From NCBI GenBank assembly GCA_036172665.1, contig CM069869.1, forward strand, positions 1,860,001 to 1,924,000: 64,000 nucleotides of DNA, read 5' to 3'. Positions 45,984 through 57,585 of this stretch are shown in pieces. The position numbers were made by a program, and so were the translations under genes. Numbering within the stretch: the first letter of the stretch is position 1; each line of letters begins with the position of its first letter. Source of the stretch: Prosopocoilus inquinatus. Its lineage: Eukaryota; Arthropoda; Insecta; Coleoptera; Lucanidae. Below the pieces are notes generated by a model that saw nothing but the letters and a program-made list of their open reading frames with translations, was not told where the DNA came from and did no database searches.

Positions 45984-46380
45984 CTTATACTTGGTTGGCT
46001 TTAGTTTATGTCACGTTGGTTTTGTTTCGTCCAAACTTTTCCTTTCGTATTTCGGGGCGAAGCCAAGTTTGGCTTTATTAATTTGTGTCGAGCGTGTAGC
46101 ACAGCGCAGTCGTCGTTGTGATGTTCCCGCGGCAGTGGTGTATTTCGTCCAGGGGCTGCAGCCCCATAACTGCCTATAATCCGTGGTGAACGAGGTATGC
46201 TTGATATCGGCTTGTTTTGTTACTCTGAGAGGTTTCCTGCAGTGGTACGATTTCTTACGACGAATTGATCTGGTGCCCTAGTGGATTAAAAACTCCTTAG
46301 TGTTTGTTTCAATTTGTCCGCTTTATTACTACGAACAGGTATGTTCGGGATTGTTGCTCTTTTCACGCAAATTATTATAG
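45984..46380 (+). repeat. Tandem repeat monomer 2 (about 390 bp)
   Basis: Begins CTTATACTTGGTTGGCTTTA, continuing the tandem register broken by the MULE. It carries about 60 bp not present in monomer 1, including TTTGGCTTTATTAATTTGTG, a block shared with the dispersed repeats at 23290 and 33190. Confidence 0.75.
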
Positions 46381-47715
46381 TCGTGCTTTCTTTCTGTTAC
46401 AGGCTTTCAGTTTTGGCTGAACTTATCCTACGACTTTAAGTTAATAGACTATACTCCTAATAAATAAAAAAAAAAAAACAGAAAACCAATTTAGGCAGTA
46501 AATCGAAAACTCTAATATCAATTAAAAGAAGGTCATCTTCTACTTCACGAAGAAAAGAGACGAATAAAGTTTCAAAAGGGCTTCGTCGTTTTAGATTCTT
46601 GCTTCTTTTTCGATGTCGCTATCGTGGAAACAGCACTTCAAAAGTAAGATTAAGAAGAATTACGTCAGAGGTTGAACAGTTAATGTACTTAGTCTGACGC
46701 TCTTGTCACTTTGGCATTAACGAGCAGCTAGATCATGCCGGTCCTTTATTGCTTTTGCTATCAGTCGTCTTTGTCCGATGTTTCACCGAGATACTTGTAA
46801 TTACCACGAGTTTACAGAGCATGCAATTATGAACCCGGTAATCCCCTTCGTGTGTATTCTGCAGAGCAAACTATTAAGACCTTAATACTGCGCGTGATTA
46901 AAATTGATGTAACATTGTTAACCACAAGCAGTTATATGTCTTCAGATTCATCTGTGTGCATGCTTACCCTTGAGTGGGTAAATAGGGATGAAGGCCGCTA
47001 AAAATGTACTAAGATAAGATGATAAGATGTACTCAAATTCATAGAAAAGCCAATAACAGCATGGTTGTGAATGAATGAATGAAAGGTCTTCTTCTGTATT
47101 TTCTCTTTGCCAAATTCATCCCGATATTCTCTACTCTTTTATATCTCTCCACTGAAAAGTAAATAATATTTCACACTTCCAAACTTCAACTTCATACTTT
47201 CACTCAACGTTAAGTCTACTCTTAACTTTAAGCGAACGCAACAAATTTCAGTGCAGTATCTCAGTGCCAACTTACTTAATCGCGATAACTCTTGGGACAC
47301 AGATAATTCAACTACGATGTTTAGAATATTATACCGCGGACATGAAATAATTATGCGGAGTTTCCAACAGCTTGTTCCCACTTCCAAGGACGCAAACCCC
47401 CACACCGTGCTCCGTTTAGGCCTCGAAGTTTTGCAAGGTCTATAAGGTCCTTCGGTTGTTGATAGATATCCTGCTGCGAACCAGCTCCACAATTCGAGTT
47501 CTCGGTATTGTAGTGATTTCACAACCGAGATTAAATCGAAACACAATTACGACTAAAACTAAAACTACTACAGTTCACAGTTCAGATTAAGCCTTCGCCC
47601 TAACATGATATGATAATGATATATTATACACACAAACTGAAATAATATAGACGATAATAGGTAATTATTGTGGTCATACATCTGTTGAAACGAAATATTA
47701 AATATCTAGATATAC
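46381..47715. other. No gene recognised
   Basis: Short unrelated frames only, on both strands; no repeats with clear ends. Confidence 0.4.
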
Positions 47716-47850
47716 TAGGTGTTTGCGAAATAATTGCAGAAATTTAAACCTGTAATACATCACCATAAACGGGAACGATTGAACTTACATGTCCTTAACA
47801 AAAGTTTGACACATTTCGAGATAATCGCAGTTGAGAATCGGGCAAGACAT
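47716..47850 (+). repeat. Terminal remnant of the 0.94-kb mariner-type MITE
   Basis: From TAGGTGTTTGCGAAATAATT onward the sequence follows the left end of copy C (TTTAAATCTGCAATATATCACC and so on) with many substitutions. It is truncated after about 135 bp. Confidence 0.55.
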
Positions 47851-48170
47851 AATGGTACATCTCTGAGGTAGGTCAAGAAAAGGAAATTTTATTCCTTGGT
47901 GTTGTTTGTGTTGTCGGCAGGGTTGGGTAAATGACTAAACTTCAGATATTTGTTACACTTCCTACATTTACTACATTTGCACCGTAGCAAATGTAGCAAA
48001 TGGAGCAAACGTAGCAATCGGTGTCGCAAATTGATCTGATTGGTCAATTTCTAAAAATGGTTGCTGCCAAGAGCAAGAAGTGTCAGTTTTAAAGCGCTTT
48101 AGTTGTTGAGGTTGGAGTTTGATTATTATCCGTGGCCTACAAATTACAGGCTATAAGCTTTGTCGCCAAA

Positions 48171-51100
48171 ATGGATATAGAAAATAATTCCGGGTGAAAA
48201 AGCCATTCCATATATGAAAAACTTCAATTTCAAAAGTACCGTTTATGCAATGGACGTTTGGGCGCAAAGTGTGTGTTTTGCAATGTGATTATAAAAAATA
48301 GTTCTGTCAGCCGACTTGAAGCACACCGGTAAGTAACTACAGTTTCTTTGAAAAAGTGTACAACAAATGGAATTTTTCTTTAGTCTTAATTTTTATTAAA
48401 TTTTATTGATGCAAAATGTTTCTGCATTCCTTCGAGTTAAATTGGGAAATGACAGATAATAGTTATCTCTACGGTGAACACCGAAAAATGAAGGCAACTT
48501 AAGAGAGTAAAGTGCCCTTATTTTAGAAAATACAGAAAAATGTCATAAATATTGTTTAGAATTTAAAGTTAAAGTCAAATGCAAAATTACTCTTATCTCA
48601 AAAATAGAAAAGTCTCCCTTTATTACGTAATTATTTCCTTGACTAGCGAAAATTTAAAATGAAATAATTGAGAAACGACAATAAATTTAATCGTTTTCCA
48701 TTCATATTATCTTGGCGAATACTTTAATCTCACCGGTATTTGCTAATATTATAAAGAGTAATTCATAATAAAAGGTGAATGGTTTTTATTTTTGAGAAAG
48801 GAGGCGGTAATTTTGTATTTGTTTCTAAGGCCGAATTTATTTTTCGGTATCTACGCAGTATACATATACCTTAAAACAGCGTTTCCCAAACTGTGGGGCA
48901 CGCCTCCCTGGGGGGCGCATAAGTCTTCGAAGAGGGGCGCAGCAGAATAAATATAAAAAAATTGAACGCAAATTGCTATTCATTTATCATATTATTTTTT
49001 ACAAGAGATTGCATATACATACAGTCGCGAGCAATAAATCTTCATTATTATTAATTGTTAAAGGTTGACACCGAACTTGTATTTTATTAAAACCAAGGAG
49101 ATGTGAATGCTAGGAATGGTTTCTTATATATTTAATTTAATTTAATACTTTCACACTAAAACAGAAATGAAAATTTCTAATGTGTGGAATTAAAACTGAC
49201 GTTTTGATTGACAGTGACGACCGCAATTTAATACTCGCGGCTGTACAGTGAATTTTTTTTTACTTTTTTCAGTTTTAGAAAAAAAGTGTCAATGCATTTC
49301 AGAATACGCAAAAAAACTTCAATAAAACAAATGTCAATTATGAAAAAAGAATGAGTCTCAAATATTTAAAAAATACGTTGAAAACATTTGACAATCGTTT
49401 GGCATCAGTGTTCAAGTTCAAAGTAACACAGTTCAAAAGGGGGTCGCGAAACCTAAAACTTTGGGAAACGCTGCCTTAAAAGATAAATTTCACCCGGCAT
49501 TTCCAAATTTTGAATTGATCTAATACAGAAATGCTCTGCATCAATAAAATTTAATAAAAATCGATAATAAAAAATAATCCCATTCGTTGCACACTTTTCG
49601 AAAGACATTGTAGAACAAAAATCTTTTCACTAACTTTTTAATATCGTTTTTTAGACGTCGCTGTAAACGTCAGTTAAGACCAAGAGAGAACAGTATTGAT
49701 GATGTAGTTGAAGAAACCCCTTATTCAGCGTCTTCAAAAGAGCAGTCTGTGGAAAATCAAGATGAGTCAGGCGAGTTGCTACTCGAGATTGTAGTAAACA
49801 AACCAGAATCAGATATTCCAAGCGGATCTAAGGTTTTAGATCAGGAAAGTCTATCAAATATTTTTGATAAGAATAATGAAGACGTCATACAAATTGATAC
49901 AGTAAATGCCCAAGCTGACTCTGATGAAATTTTAACAGATTACACTCCACATCCAGACTCTAGACTCCAAACAATTCAGTCAACACCTAAGTCGGAAAAA
50001 AGGAAAAAAACATCTACATCTGAAATTAAAAAGTTTATTGATTCTATGAACGCCAAAGAAAAACATTCGATCGATATGTCTCTAGCCAAACTTTTTTTTG
50101 GCTGTAACATTCCATTTTCTGTTGTAGAATCAGATCACTTTAGACATTTTTTAACAACTTTGCGTCCGGCTTATAATGCCCCGACACGTAAAACATTATC
50201 CACTACAATTCTTGAAAAGGTGTATCAAGACATGCATGAGAAGGACTCTGAGAATCTTCCAAGTCAAGCGACTCTTTTGGTAGATGGTTGGAAAAATTCT
50301 AGTAATAATACAAAAAATGTGGTGACAATGCTACATACATCTGAAGGCCCTAGCGCCTTTTTAAAGTCATTTGACTTCACGGATGACAAAGAAACAGGCG
50401 AAGCATTGGCAAATGTTTGCGAGGAATCTATTAAACTAGCAGAATCAAAATATAAAACTAATATATATGCAATCGTCAGCGACAATGCTGCAAATATGAT
50501 CAAAATGGGACGATTGGTTGATCTTTGGCACTGTACTTGCAACAGCCACTCAGGAAATTTACTTATCAAAGATATAACAGATAAAGATATATTAAACAAA
50601 GTTAATACTATACTAAAACAATTCAAACAATGCAACTTGGAAAAAAAATTGGTGGATTACGGAGGAACTAAAATAATTTTACCAGCAGAGACTAGGTGGT
50701 GTAGTTACAGAGATGCCTCCAACTGCTTGATAAAAAATCTTCAGATTATGAAACGAATCGTTGCAGATGGCCAACACAAAGTGAAACAAGAAATCATACA
50801 AAATCTTTTTGATGAGACTTTTATTGCAACTGTTGAGAACTATATTCAGATAATCGATCCAATTTGCCAGTTAATTAATAAATGTCAAGAAAATAAGTGT
50901 TCTATCGCAGACGCTGCAGAGGAATGGTTGAAGTTAGAAACAGATCAGATATTAACAGTATCAGACAACCGTAAGCTGTCGACTTTTGTAAGGTCTAGAA
51001 AAGCTATAAACATATATGGATTAGCTGCAAATTATTTACATCCAGTTTACAAAGGTCAACGCTTATCAGAAAATCAACGTATGTTAGTTGAAGATTTTAT

Positions 51101-51428
51101 ATTGGATCAGCTTGACGCTGAGGGCCTCGATGGATTTCAAGCTTATAAAACTAATGATGACATATTTAAAAAATTAGTCGCTAAAAATGTTGTGAATTCA
51201 AAAACATTTTGGGGGTTTGTGGAGAAAAAATATTTTTCTTTGTCCCAATTAGCCAAAAAGTTAATAAATATACCGGCCTCTTCAGCACAACTAGAACGAG
51301 TGTTTTCCAATTGGTCGTATGTACACTCCCCCTTAAGAAATCGGTTAACAGCCGAGAAATCAGAAAAATTAATTCACATTTATTATTCGTTAAAAATGAA
51401 AGATTCTAATTTTTCAAATGAATATTAA
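48171..51428 (+). pseudogene. hAT transposase with BED finger, one early stop
   Basis: Exon 1 is 48171-48328, the intron is 48329-49654 (GTAAGT donor, TTTTTTAG acceptor) and exon 2 is 49655-51428. The splice completes an Arg codon and joins CVFCNVIIKNSSVSRLEAH to RRRCKRQ, restoring a C-x2-C...H-x3-C BED finger (residues about 34-56). The joined frame is 643 codons. Catalytic landmarks: D in TLLVDGWKN, D in AIVSDNAANM, and E in SSAQLERVFSNWS with the C-terminal hAT dimerisation block. The only lesion seen is TGA at 48195-48197, codon 9. If a downstream start or an alternative first exon is used, the protein may still be made. Exon 2 alone is fully open. Confidence 0.85.
48877..49473. mobile_element. 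hAT-type MITE inside the transposase intron
   Basis: Flanked by a perfect 8-bp duplication CCTTAAAA (48869-48876 and 49474-49481). Inverted ends CAGCGTTTCCCAAACT and AACTTTGGGAAACGCTG match the classic hAT terminus CAGNGTTTCCCAA. It is 597 bp and non-coding. It must have inserted after, or been carried along with, the host hAT. Confidence 0.92.
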
Positions 51429-51979
51429 GATGAACTTGTGTTCTGGCCTTCTGACTGTGTCCAATAGTCAAAACAATCCATCAGGTTTCTCAATTGTTTT
51501 TGAGGTTGCTGAATATGAATCTATAAACAGTTTCTGTGGGTTACCTCAGGTTCTCGTGCTTTACACCAATAAAGAAGTCGAAGAAGCAGTATACTGAAGA
51601 CAAAAAAAATTCGTATTCCGCAACCCCAAAAACATTAAAAAGAGTCTCTGAGAAACCTGACGGGTTTTTCTTTTTTTCTATTTTTATTGTACCGTGTTAT
51701 TTGTGTTGTATTGTTGCATGTAAATATTACACAGGAATGAATTTTATTTTAATAACATGTTCTTAGTGTTTATTAAAAGAATATTAAATAAAATGTAACA
51801 CAATTGCGTATTTCATTTCAACGTAACAAATGTAGCAAATGTAGCAAATACGAAGATGTAACAAATACGTTTGCGACATGTCGTAAACTACGTAGCAAAT
51901 GTAGCAAAATACAGTTACCCAACCCTGGTTGTCGGTGTACTGTGGTTAAAAATTTTACACTTATTTTGCAAACATAATA

Positions 51980-53315
51980 TACCGTGCCTTCAATTGAATT
52001 CCTCATTAAAGTGGGCTATGATTTCACTGTTTTTGCTCCTAAGATTTGCAGCACTGATAGCTGTTCAATTATTTAATTAAACAAATGTCAAATTGACACT
52101 TTTTGTATTTTCAATTAATTCAAAATGTTAGAATTACAGCAGAAAATATTTATTGTTGAAAGTTATTTTCAAACCGGTAGAATAGAAAATGGACAGTTAG
52201 TTTATTCAATTAATCAGTGTGTACAGAAGTTTCGACAGCAGTTTCCTAATATTGCTATTACTTATGAACAGCTAGTTAAATATATCCATGCTTGTGTTCG
52301 TAAATTTCGTGAAACAGGATCACTTAGTCGCAAAACAGGGAGCGGAGCAGCTAAGAAAAGGACTGCAGCCTGCATTGAAGATGTTCGGGATCGAATGGAA
52401 CACTATCCCAAGAAATCTATTGGGAAACTTTCACAAGAAGTTCAGCTATCATGTCACACTATTCTTAAAAAAGACTTAAAGCTTTATCCATATAAGATTC
52501 AAGCAGTCCAAGAACTCAGGCCAGTAGATTTTCACAGAAGAACAGAATATTGTCAGTGGTTTCGTGATAACTTAAACAACGACGACATTCTTGATAAGTG
52601 TTTCTTTTCCGATGAGGCCTGGTTTCATCTCTCAGGGTATTTAAATAAACAGAATATGAGAATATGGTCAGCAGAAAATCCCCATGAATTTGTGGAAACT
52701 CCATTACATCTATTAAAAATTGGTGTTTGGCTAGCAGTGTCAAGAAGGCGTATCATCCGACCAATATTTTTTAACGACTCAGTAACTGCTGAAAGATACC
52801 GAAATGAGTTATTAGAACCTTTCATTAAGCAACTACATGATGATGAACTTACAAAAGGGATTTTTCAGTAAGACAATGCTACTGCCCACACAGCTCATCA
52901 AACAATGACTTTCCTGTAGCAGTTTTTCGATAATCGGATTGTTAATTTTCCTGCAAGGTCTCCGGATCTCACAATTATGGATTGCTTCATTTATCCGCAC
53001 ATGAAAAACACAGTTTTTAGAACTACGCGTCACACAATCGAAGAACTTCGTGCGGGCATTACAGATGTGTGTGCTAACATAATCCCCGAACACTTAGCAA
53101 ACGGGTTTGAAAACATGAAACGCAGAGTACGCTTATGTATTCAAGCTGAAGGAGAGCACTTTGAGCATCTACTTTAAACTTTAATGTTGTGTTTTTATTT
53201 GACGTTATGATCAATACTGACAGTTAATGACAACTGTTTTCTCTAGAATTGTGTCGCCAACTTCATAAAAAAATCACTGCTTACTTTAATGAGGAATTCA
53301 ATTGAAGGCACGGTA
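51980..53315 (+). mobile_element. Mariner-like element, 1.34 kb
   Basis: TA flanks both sides (51978-51979 and 53316-53317). About 33 bp of the inverted ends, starting TACCGTGCCTTCAATTGAAT, are identical, with weaker similarity further in. A single transposase frame with two stops fills the interior. The near-identical TIRs indicate a fairly young copy. It lies only about 45 bp from the end of the hAT element. Confidence 0.9.
52125..53177 (+). pseudogene. Mariner-like transposase with two nonsense codons
   Basis: The frame is 351 codons. The N-terminal helix-turn-helix region includes KFRETGSLSRKTGSGAAK and the second contains MEHYPKKSIGKLSQEVQLS. Catalytic blocks follow: first Asp in FFSDEAWFHLSG, second Asp in DNATAHTAHQ, third Asp in SPDLTIMDCF (35 residues after the second as read). 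Stops are TAA at 52869-52871, where a Gln (FQQDN) is expected, and TAG after MTFL near 52917. Everything else is in one frame, so only two point changes separate it from a full-length enzyme of about 350 residues. DDD-type (mariner) rather than DDE. Confidence 0.88.
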
Positions 53316-53317
53316 TA

Positions 53318-54189
53318 TTTAAATAAAGTAAATATAACTTAATTCATCGAGCACTGCACTGGCTTTATGTTCATTTATTCTATTTTTTTTAATTAAAAGC
53401 GTTCTTGGACTTATAGCTGAAGACTCCACGAATCGTTCCTTTAAAATCAATACAACTCGACTTATTGCAAACGAATTCCTCGACCATCGCATGAGTTCCA
53501 TCGTACAATCCCAAATTTCTTCTGCTAAATGTAAGGACCCCCTCTTAAGTCGTACATTCGAAGTGAATCGAAAAAGATTAATGAAACGCAAGGGCGGAAT
53601 CGAACCGGCGCGGGTGGGCGGCGGCGGCGGTGGTGGTACGAAGCAAACATAAGCACTGAGGGCGAAATTTGAATGCCGATCTCTAAACTCGGAGCGCACA
53701 AAAAATCCACTCACCGCCCTCCCTTTGACTATCAAAACTCACCACTTGGGGTTTCGATATTGAATTATTTGTTAAATTCACGTTGCGAAGTAATCAAATC
53801 TACAGTTGCCAGACGTTTGCGCGAACCGGGACACGAATAATCAGATTACTTCCACGAATACATAAAAAAATAAAATAAAATAAAATCGGGAAAGATTAAG
53901 TAATAATTCCGTTCGAGTGTTCTACACGAAACTCTAACGCAACCCTACACAAAATTAGAATTATTCATTATGGTCATGGGCTTGATTGTGAAAATGAATG
54001 TGATTTGTGGTAACAGCTCGCTCGTCAAGTACAACTTCGAGTGAGACTTGCCCCGAATATCTGGCAAGGAATTTTAGATGATCAAATCGTCGGTGCTTTT
54101 ATATTTGCAGAGAAAATTTAAACACTCCCGCATATTTATAATTTTCAAGAAGAGAAGTTTCAGAATATCTGGAGGATGCTTCCCCAAAT
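53318..54189. other. No gene recognised; GGC/GGT-rich microsatellite
   Basis: A (GGC)n/(GGT)n stretch lies at 53610-53637 within GC-rich DNA. The nearby GGAATCGAACC is the only tRNA-like B-box complement I saw, but no cloverleaf can be formed around it. Confidence 0.4.
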
Positions 54190-54335
54190 TTAATGTGAAA
54201 TATATAACTATACATTAATGTGAAACATGTAACCATAGGTATTTTCATGTAAAATATATAACTATATTTTAGAGTGAAATATAACTATATTTTAATGTGA
54301 AACATATAACTATATTTTAATGTGAAATATAACAA
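54190..54335 (+). repeat. About 25-bp AT-rich minisatellite
   Basis: Five to six imperfect copies of TTTTAATGTGAAACATATAACTATA-type units in tandem (each listed unit varies). A single similar unit reappears inverted near 57855-57885, tying the two ends of the 54.2-57.9 kb structure together. Confidence 0.75.
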
Positions 54336-54696
54336 GCTTCTAATTAAAAATCTGGTCAAGTAGGTTGTGGTTGAGAATTTGTCTGCTGCATGCGTGTCGT
54401 AATTCAACTTCTAAGCTGTCAGGTCAGGGTTGGAAAAAAACTGTTTTTTTTTAAAGAACAAAACTTCTGTTTTTTTTTGTTTAAAACAGTTTTTTTTTTT
54501 GTTTAAAACATGTTTAAAATTGACCCTAAATTAAACATGTTTTAAACAAAATAAACGGCTGTTTAAAAAAACTTTTAAATGTTTTTAATTGCCCTTACAA
54601 CTTACATAAAAAGATATATATTATTTAGGAAGTAAGTTGAAAATCTAACGGGATATGGTCACTGGACGATTAGTAAAAGGCAATTCCTTTGTTTAA

Positions 54697-54739
54697 GGCC
54701 TCAATATTTCGTTGTATTTAACAACTTCATCAGGAGGTT
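54697..54739 (-). ncRNA. Hammerhead ribozyme motif, left arm
   Basis: Reverse complement of the motif at 55671-55713, identical over 43 nt. Core CTGATGA, a stem II hairpin GTTGT-TAAAT-ACAAC, GAA and a palindromic AUAU stem III segment before the predicted cleavage site are all present. Confidence 0.75.
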
Positions 54740-55080
54740 TACTATAAAATTAACAAGAGGTTAAATAATCCAAATCTTAAGGTTACACTACTTACAACTA
54801 GAGATGGATGAATTGGTCAACAAATACAATCATTGAAGCCACAATTGGGCTGTGATTACATGTTAAAATTACAAGAAAAATAAAAACGTCGTACTACGTT
54901 ACTTAAGTCAGACATGTGCACAAGAACAATGGCGGAATTGGCGGTAATTGTCAAAGCATCAAGTAACCAACTGAACAACTTAAAAAAACTAATTACCCTA
55001 AGTAACGACATGAGGGAAGTTCATAAAAAAATTAACTGAATTGAAAACTATTTTGATGTTTTTTTTTTATTTTTTTTTTA

Positions 55081-55362
55081 TTTTTAAAAAATCGCATTTC
55101 CCAACATAAAAGCGACATTAGAACAGGGAAGGTAGCTTGTGCCTTGGCATCTCATGCTGTGGAAAGTGATCACCGATTTGATTTTGACAATACTAGCGTT
55201 TTAACCCTTGAAAAAAATCTAAAGAACAAACTTTTCTTAGAAATGATTCATATTCAAAAGAATGAACATTCTGTCAATTTCAGGTCGGATATTGACAACA
55301 TCAGCAACATTTATGCTCATATTCTTAGGTTTGTTAAAAATAAAAAAAAATCATCAAAATAG
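55081..55362 (+). pseudogene. Penelope-like ORF C-terminus, GIY-YIG endonuclease end
   Basis: Open from the left boundary of unique sequence to a TAG; no start codon of its own. It reads RISQHKSDIRTGKVACALAS, then HRFDFDNTSVLTLEKN, then LFLEMIHIQKN and RSDIDNISNIYAHIL. These match the last part of the GIY-YIG endonuclease of Penelope-like elements (QHKSD...ALA.H...FDFD...LFLEM.HI). The reverse transcriptase and the catalytic GIY-YIG start are missing by 5' truncation. It stops just before the right terminal arm, as expected. Confidence 0.8.
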
Positions 55363-55670
55363 TTTTCAATTCAGTTAATTTTTTTATGAACTTCCCTCAT
55401 GTCGTTACTTAGGGTAATTAGTTTTCTTAAGTTGTTCAGTTGGTTACTTGATGCTTTGACAATTACCGCCAATTCCGCCATTGTTCTTGTGCACATGTCT
55501 GACTTAAGTAACGTAGTATGACGTTTTTATTTTTCTTGTAATTTTAACATGTAATCACAGCCCAACTGTGGCTTCAATGATTGTATTTGTTGACCAATTC
55601 ATCCATCTCTAGTTGTAAGTAGTGTAACCTTAAGATTTGGATTATTTAACCTCTTGTTAACTTTATAGTA

Positions 55671-55713
55671 AACCTCCTGATGAAGTTGTTAAATACAACG
55701 AAATATTGAGGCC
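55671..55713 (+). ncRNA. Hammerhead ribozyme motif, right arm
   Basis: Stem I is CCUC/GAGG. The core CUGAUGA is followed by one extra A, stem II GUUGU/ACAAC with loop UAAAU, then GAA. The self-complementary AUAU can serve as a very short stem III, and U precedes the predicted cut before GAGG. Minimal hammerheads with palindromic stem III, thought to act as dimers, are described from Penelope-like elements. The motif is on the same strand as the ORF fragment. Activity is not proven; the extra A after CUGAUGA and the short stems make it weak in isolation. Confidence 0.75.
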
Positions 55714-57585
55714 TTAAACAGAGGAGTTGCCTTTTACTAATCGTCCAGTGACCATATCCCGTTAGATTTTCAACTTACTTCCTAACTAAGTCTTTGGTCG
55801 TGACTTAATAAAGATTATCGTTCTACAGATATATATTATTATTATTATTATTTGATATTTGTGTAAAAAGAAGAATTTATTAAAATTCGATCTCTAATTA
55901 AAAGAAAGATGAAAAGTTTGTAATGTTAGATTATGTACCCTTTTAAAAATAATGTATGTACTTTGATAATCATTTAAGGCAGAACTTGATTTATTTAGGA
56001 TCTACGGTAGCGGTGTTTTAAATGATTTTCAAAGAAAGTATGAAGTAATTGGTATCAACATACTGAGAAAAACATTCCCAATAAAAACTAAAATCAAATA
56101 CAATCCAAAGAAATATTTTTCTCAAATCACTTGATCGCATTAGAAATAAAATACATGACTCGTGGCTTTCAATACTGGAAAACAAAAATTTCAAATATGT
56201 AAAAACATGTAGGATGTTCCATTTAAAATAACAAAGTTGATATTCCTTCCGGCGAAACCAAAAGTCCTGTGGGTATACGTCTGAAATTTCAAATTAAATT
56301 TTTGTTTAATTCATCGTTTTCTAATTTTAAACAAACCTTAAAATTCTAGAAGGGCGAATATACGGCCCTGGGAGACACGGAAGAAATTCAATGAAGACAA
56401 ATGAAACGATAACGTTATAAATAGTTTAAACAGCGACATCCTACGACCACTTTTTGACCTAACATTGCATTAACATTGACACATTCAAACCAGTTTGCTA
56501 CATAATAACTCATCCCGTAGCCCATAGTATGAACAGGGAAGCGGAGGACCCAGTATGTTTCAAAACTTAATGTAATAATAAAAGGTTAAATATTGAAAAG
56601 GTATTTTAAAATTTTACAATATAAGTATTATTCTAGTGATCAGTAATAATTAATGAATTGATTATAATCAATCCAATGCAATTTAAATTTAGTTCAAATC
56701 AGAGCTATAGTGTAGTCATCACGTCATCAGCTCAGCCACGTATTGTCTACAATTATTAAAACAATTGACATGAGAACAAAGCAAAGTTTAAATTTAATCT
56801 GTCAGTGAAATACAGACCCTAAACACAGTACACAGTATTACGTTGCAGAAAATAAAACACATATATCAAAAGTAGTCTTTTTTAGCTTAAAACTAAAAAA
56901 TGAATTTAAAATATTATCAAAAAACAACATGTTTAAAACATTTTGTTTAAAACAGATGGTATGTTTTTAATTCGGTGTTTTAAACATGTTTTAAACAATA
57001 TGTTTTAAACAGTTTGTTTTAAACTTGCCAACCCTGTGTCAGGTGTAACGTCAACATTGACGCTGAATTATCATTTCCTTGTTAAAGTAATTTTGCAGTA
57101 AAAGACATGAAATTTAAATAGGTTTATTATAAATATGTTGAATATCACCCCATTGTTGATAATCCTTTTCTTAATTCCATTAATAACATTTTCAGGATAA
57201 CTTCCGGAGTACGTTTTTTGGCCTTTCACATCCTTCTCTTCTTGTTTCCAGTTTGTGGAAATGACGTCCCACTTCGATTTAAACACTCTAGAAATTGGTT
57301 ATAATCAATTTCTGGAAACTGGACACGGAATTCCTCCAAACAAACTTGAATTGATTAGTACCAAACACAGATCATTTTGTGACCGCTGCGAAATAAACTT
57401 TCAATGATAATGTTTTTTCTTCATTTGAAAAGGGCGGTTTTTAGTAGTTTGTGAAAATATAGTTTTCCAAAAAAAAACCATTTTTAATGCAAAATCACTT
57501 TTAAAAAGGAAATGATAATTCAATATTAATTTTGACAAAAATTTTGTGCAAATCGTTCTTGATTGCAGTGAAAACCTCGAGCAGC

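Larger units (their letters stand above)
47918..51927 (+). mobile_element. Complete hAT element (4.0 kb) with nested MITE
   Basis: A perfect 8-bp duplication GTTGTCGG (47910-47917 and 51928-51935) and TIRs CAGGGTTGGGTAA (inverted at 51915-51927) define it exactly. Both ends carry subterminal repeats of GTAGCAAAT (at least four on the left near 47985-48025 and several on the right near 51825-51910). It encodes a two-exon BED/hAT transposase. Its 1.3-kb intron contains a second, smaller hAT-type MITE. Confidence 0.92.
54626..55826 (+). mobile_element. 5'-truncated Penelope-like element with inverted terminal arms
   Basis: A 14-bp duplication AGATATATATTATT flanks it (54612-54625 and 55827-55840). 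It has inverted arms of 433 bp (54626-55058 and 55352-55784), a 42-bp tail after the right arm, and between the arms the end of a GIY-YIG-type endonuclease frame. Each arm contains a hammerhead ribozyme motif. Opposed terminal copies, 5' truncation, variable duplications and hammerheads are all known for Penelope-like retroelements. The AT-rich duplication is less certain than the arms. Confidence 0.85.
54425..57036. mobile_element. Non-autonomous hAT element hosting a Penelope-like insertion
   Basis: Perfect 8-bp duplication TGTCAGGT (54417-54424 and 57037-57044). Ends CAGGGTTGGAAA and, read inward, CAGGGTTGGCAA. Subterminal zones at both sides are crowded with GTTTAAAACA/TGTTTTAAAC palindromic motifs, likely transposase-binding sites. 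No hAT transposase is present; without the 1.2-kb Penelope insertion the element is about 1.4 kb. A segment near 56214-56275 (GTTCCATTTAAAATAAC) resembles a mariner terminus and may be another small insertion. Confidence 0.9.

Noticed and set aside
53590..53640. Possible tRNA on the minus strand (GGTTCGATTCC B-box-like)
   Set aside because: No acceptor, D or anticodon stem can be formed around it, and the neighbouring GGC run explains the GC richness.
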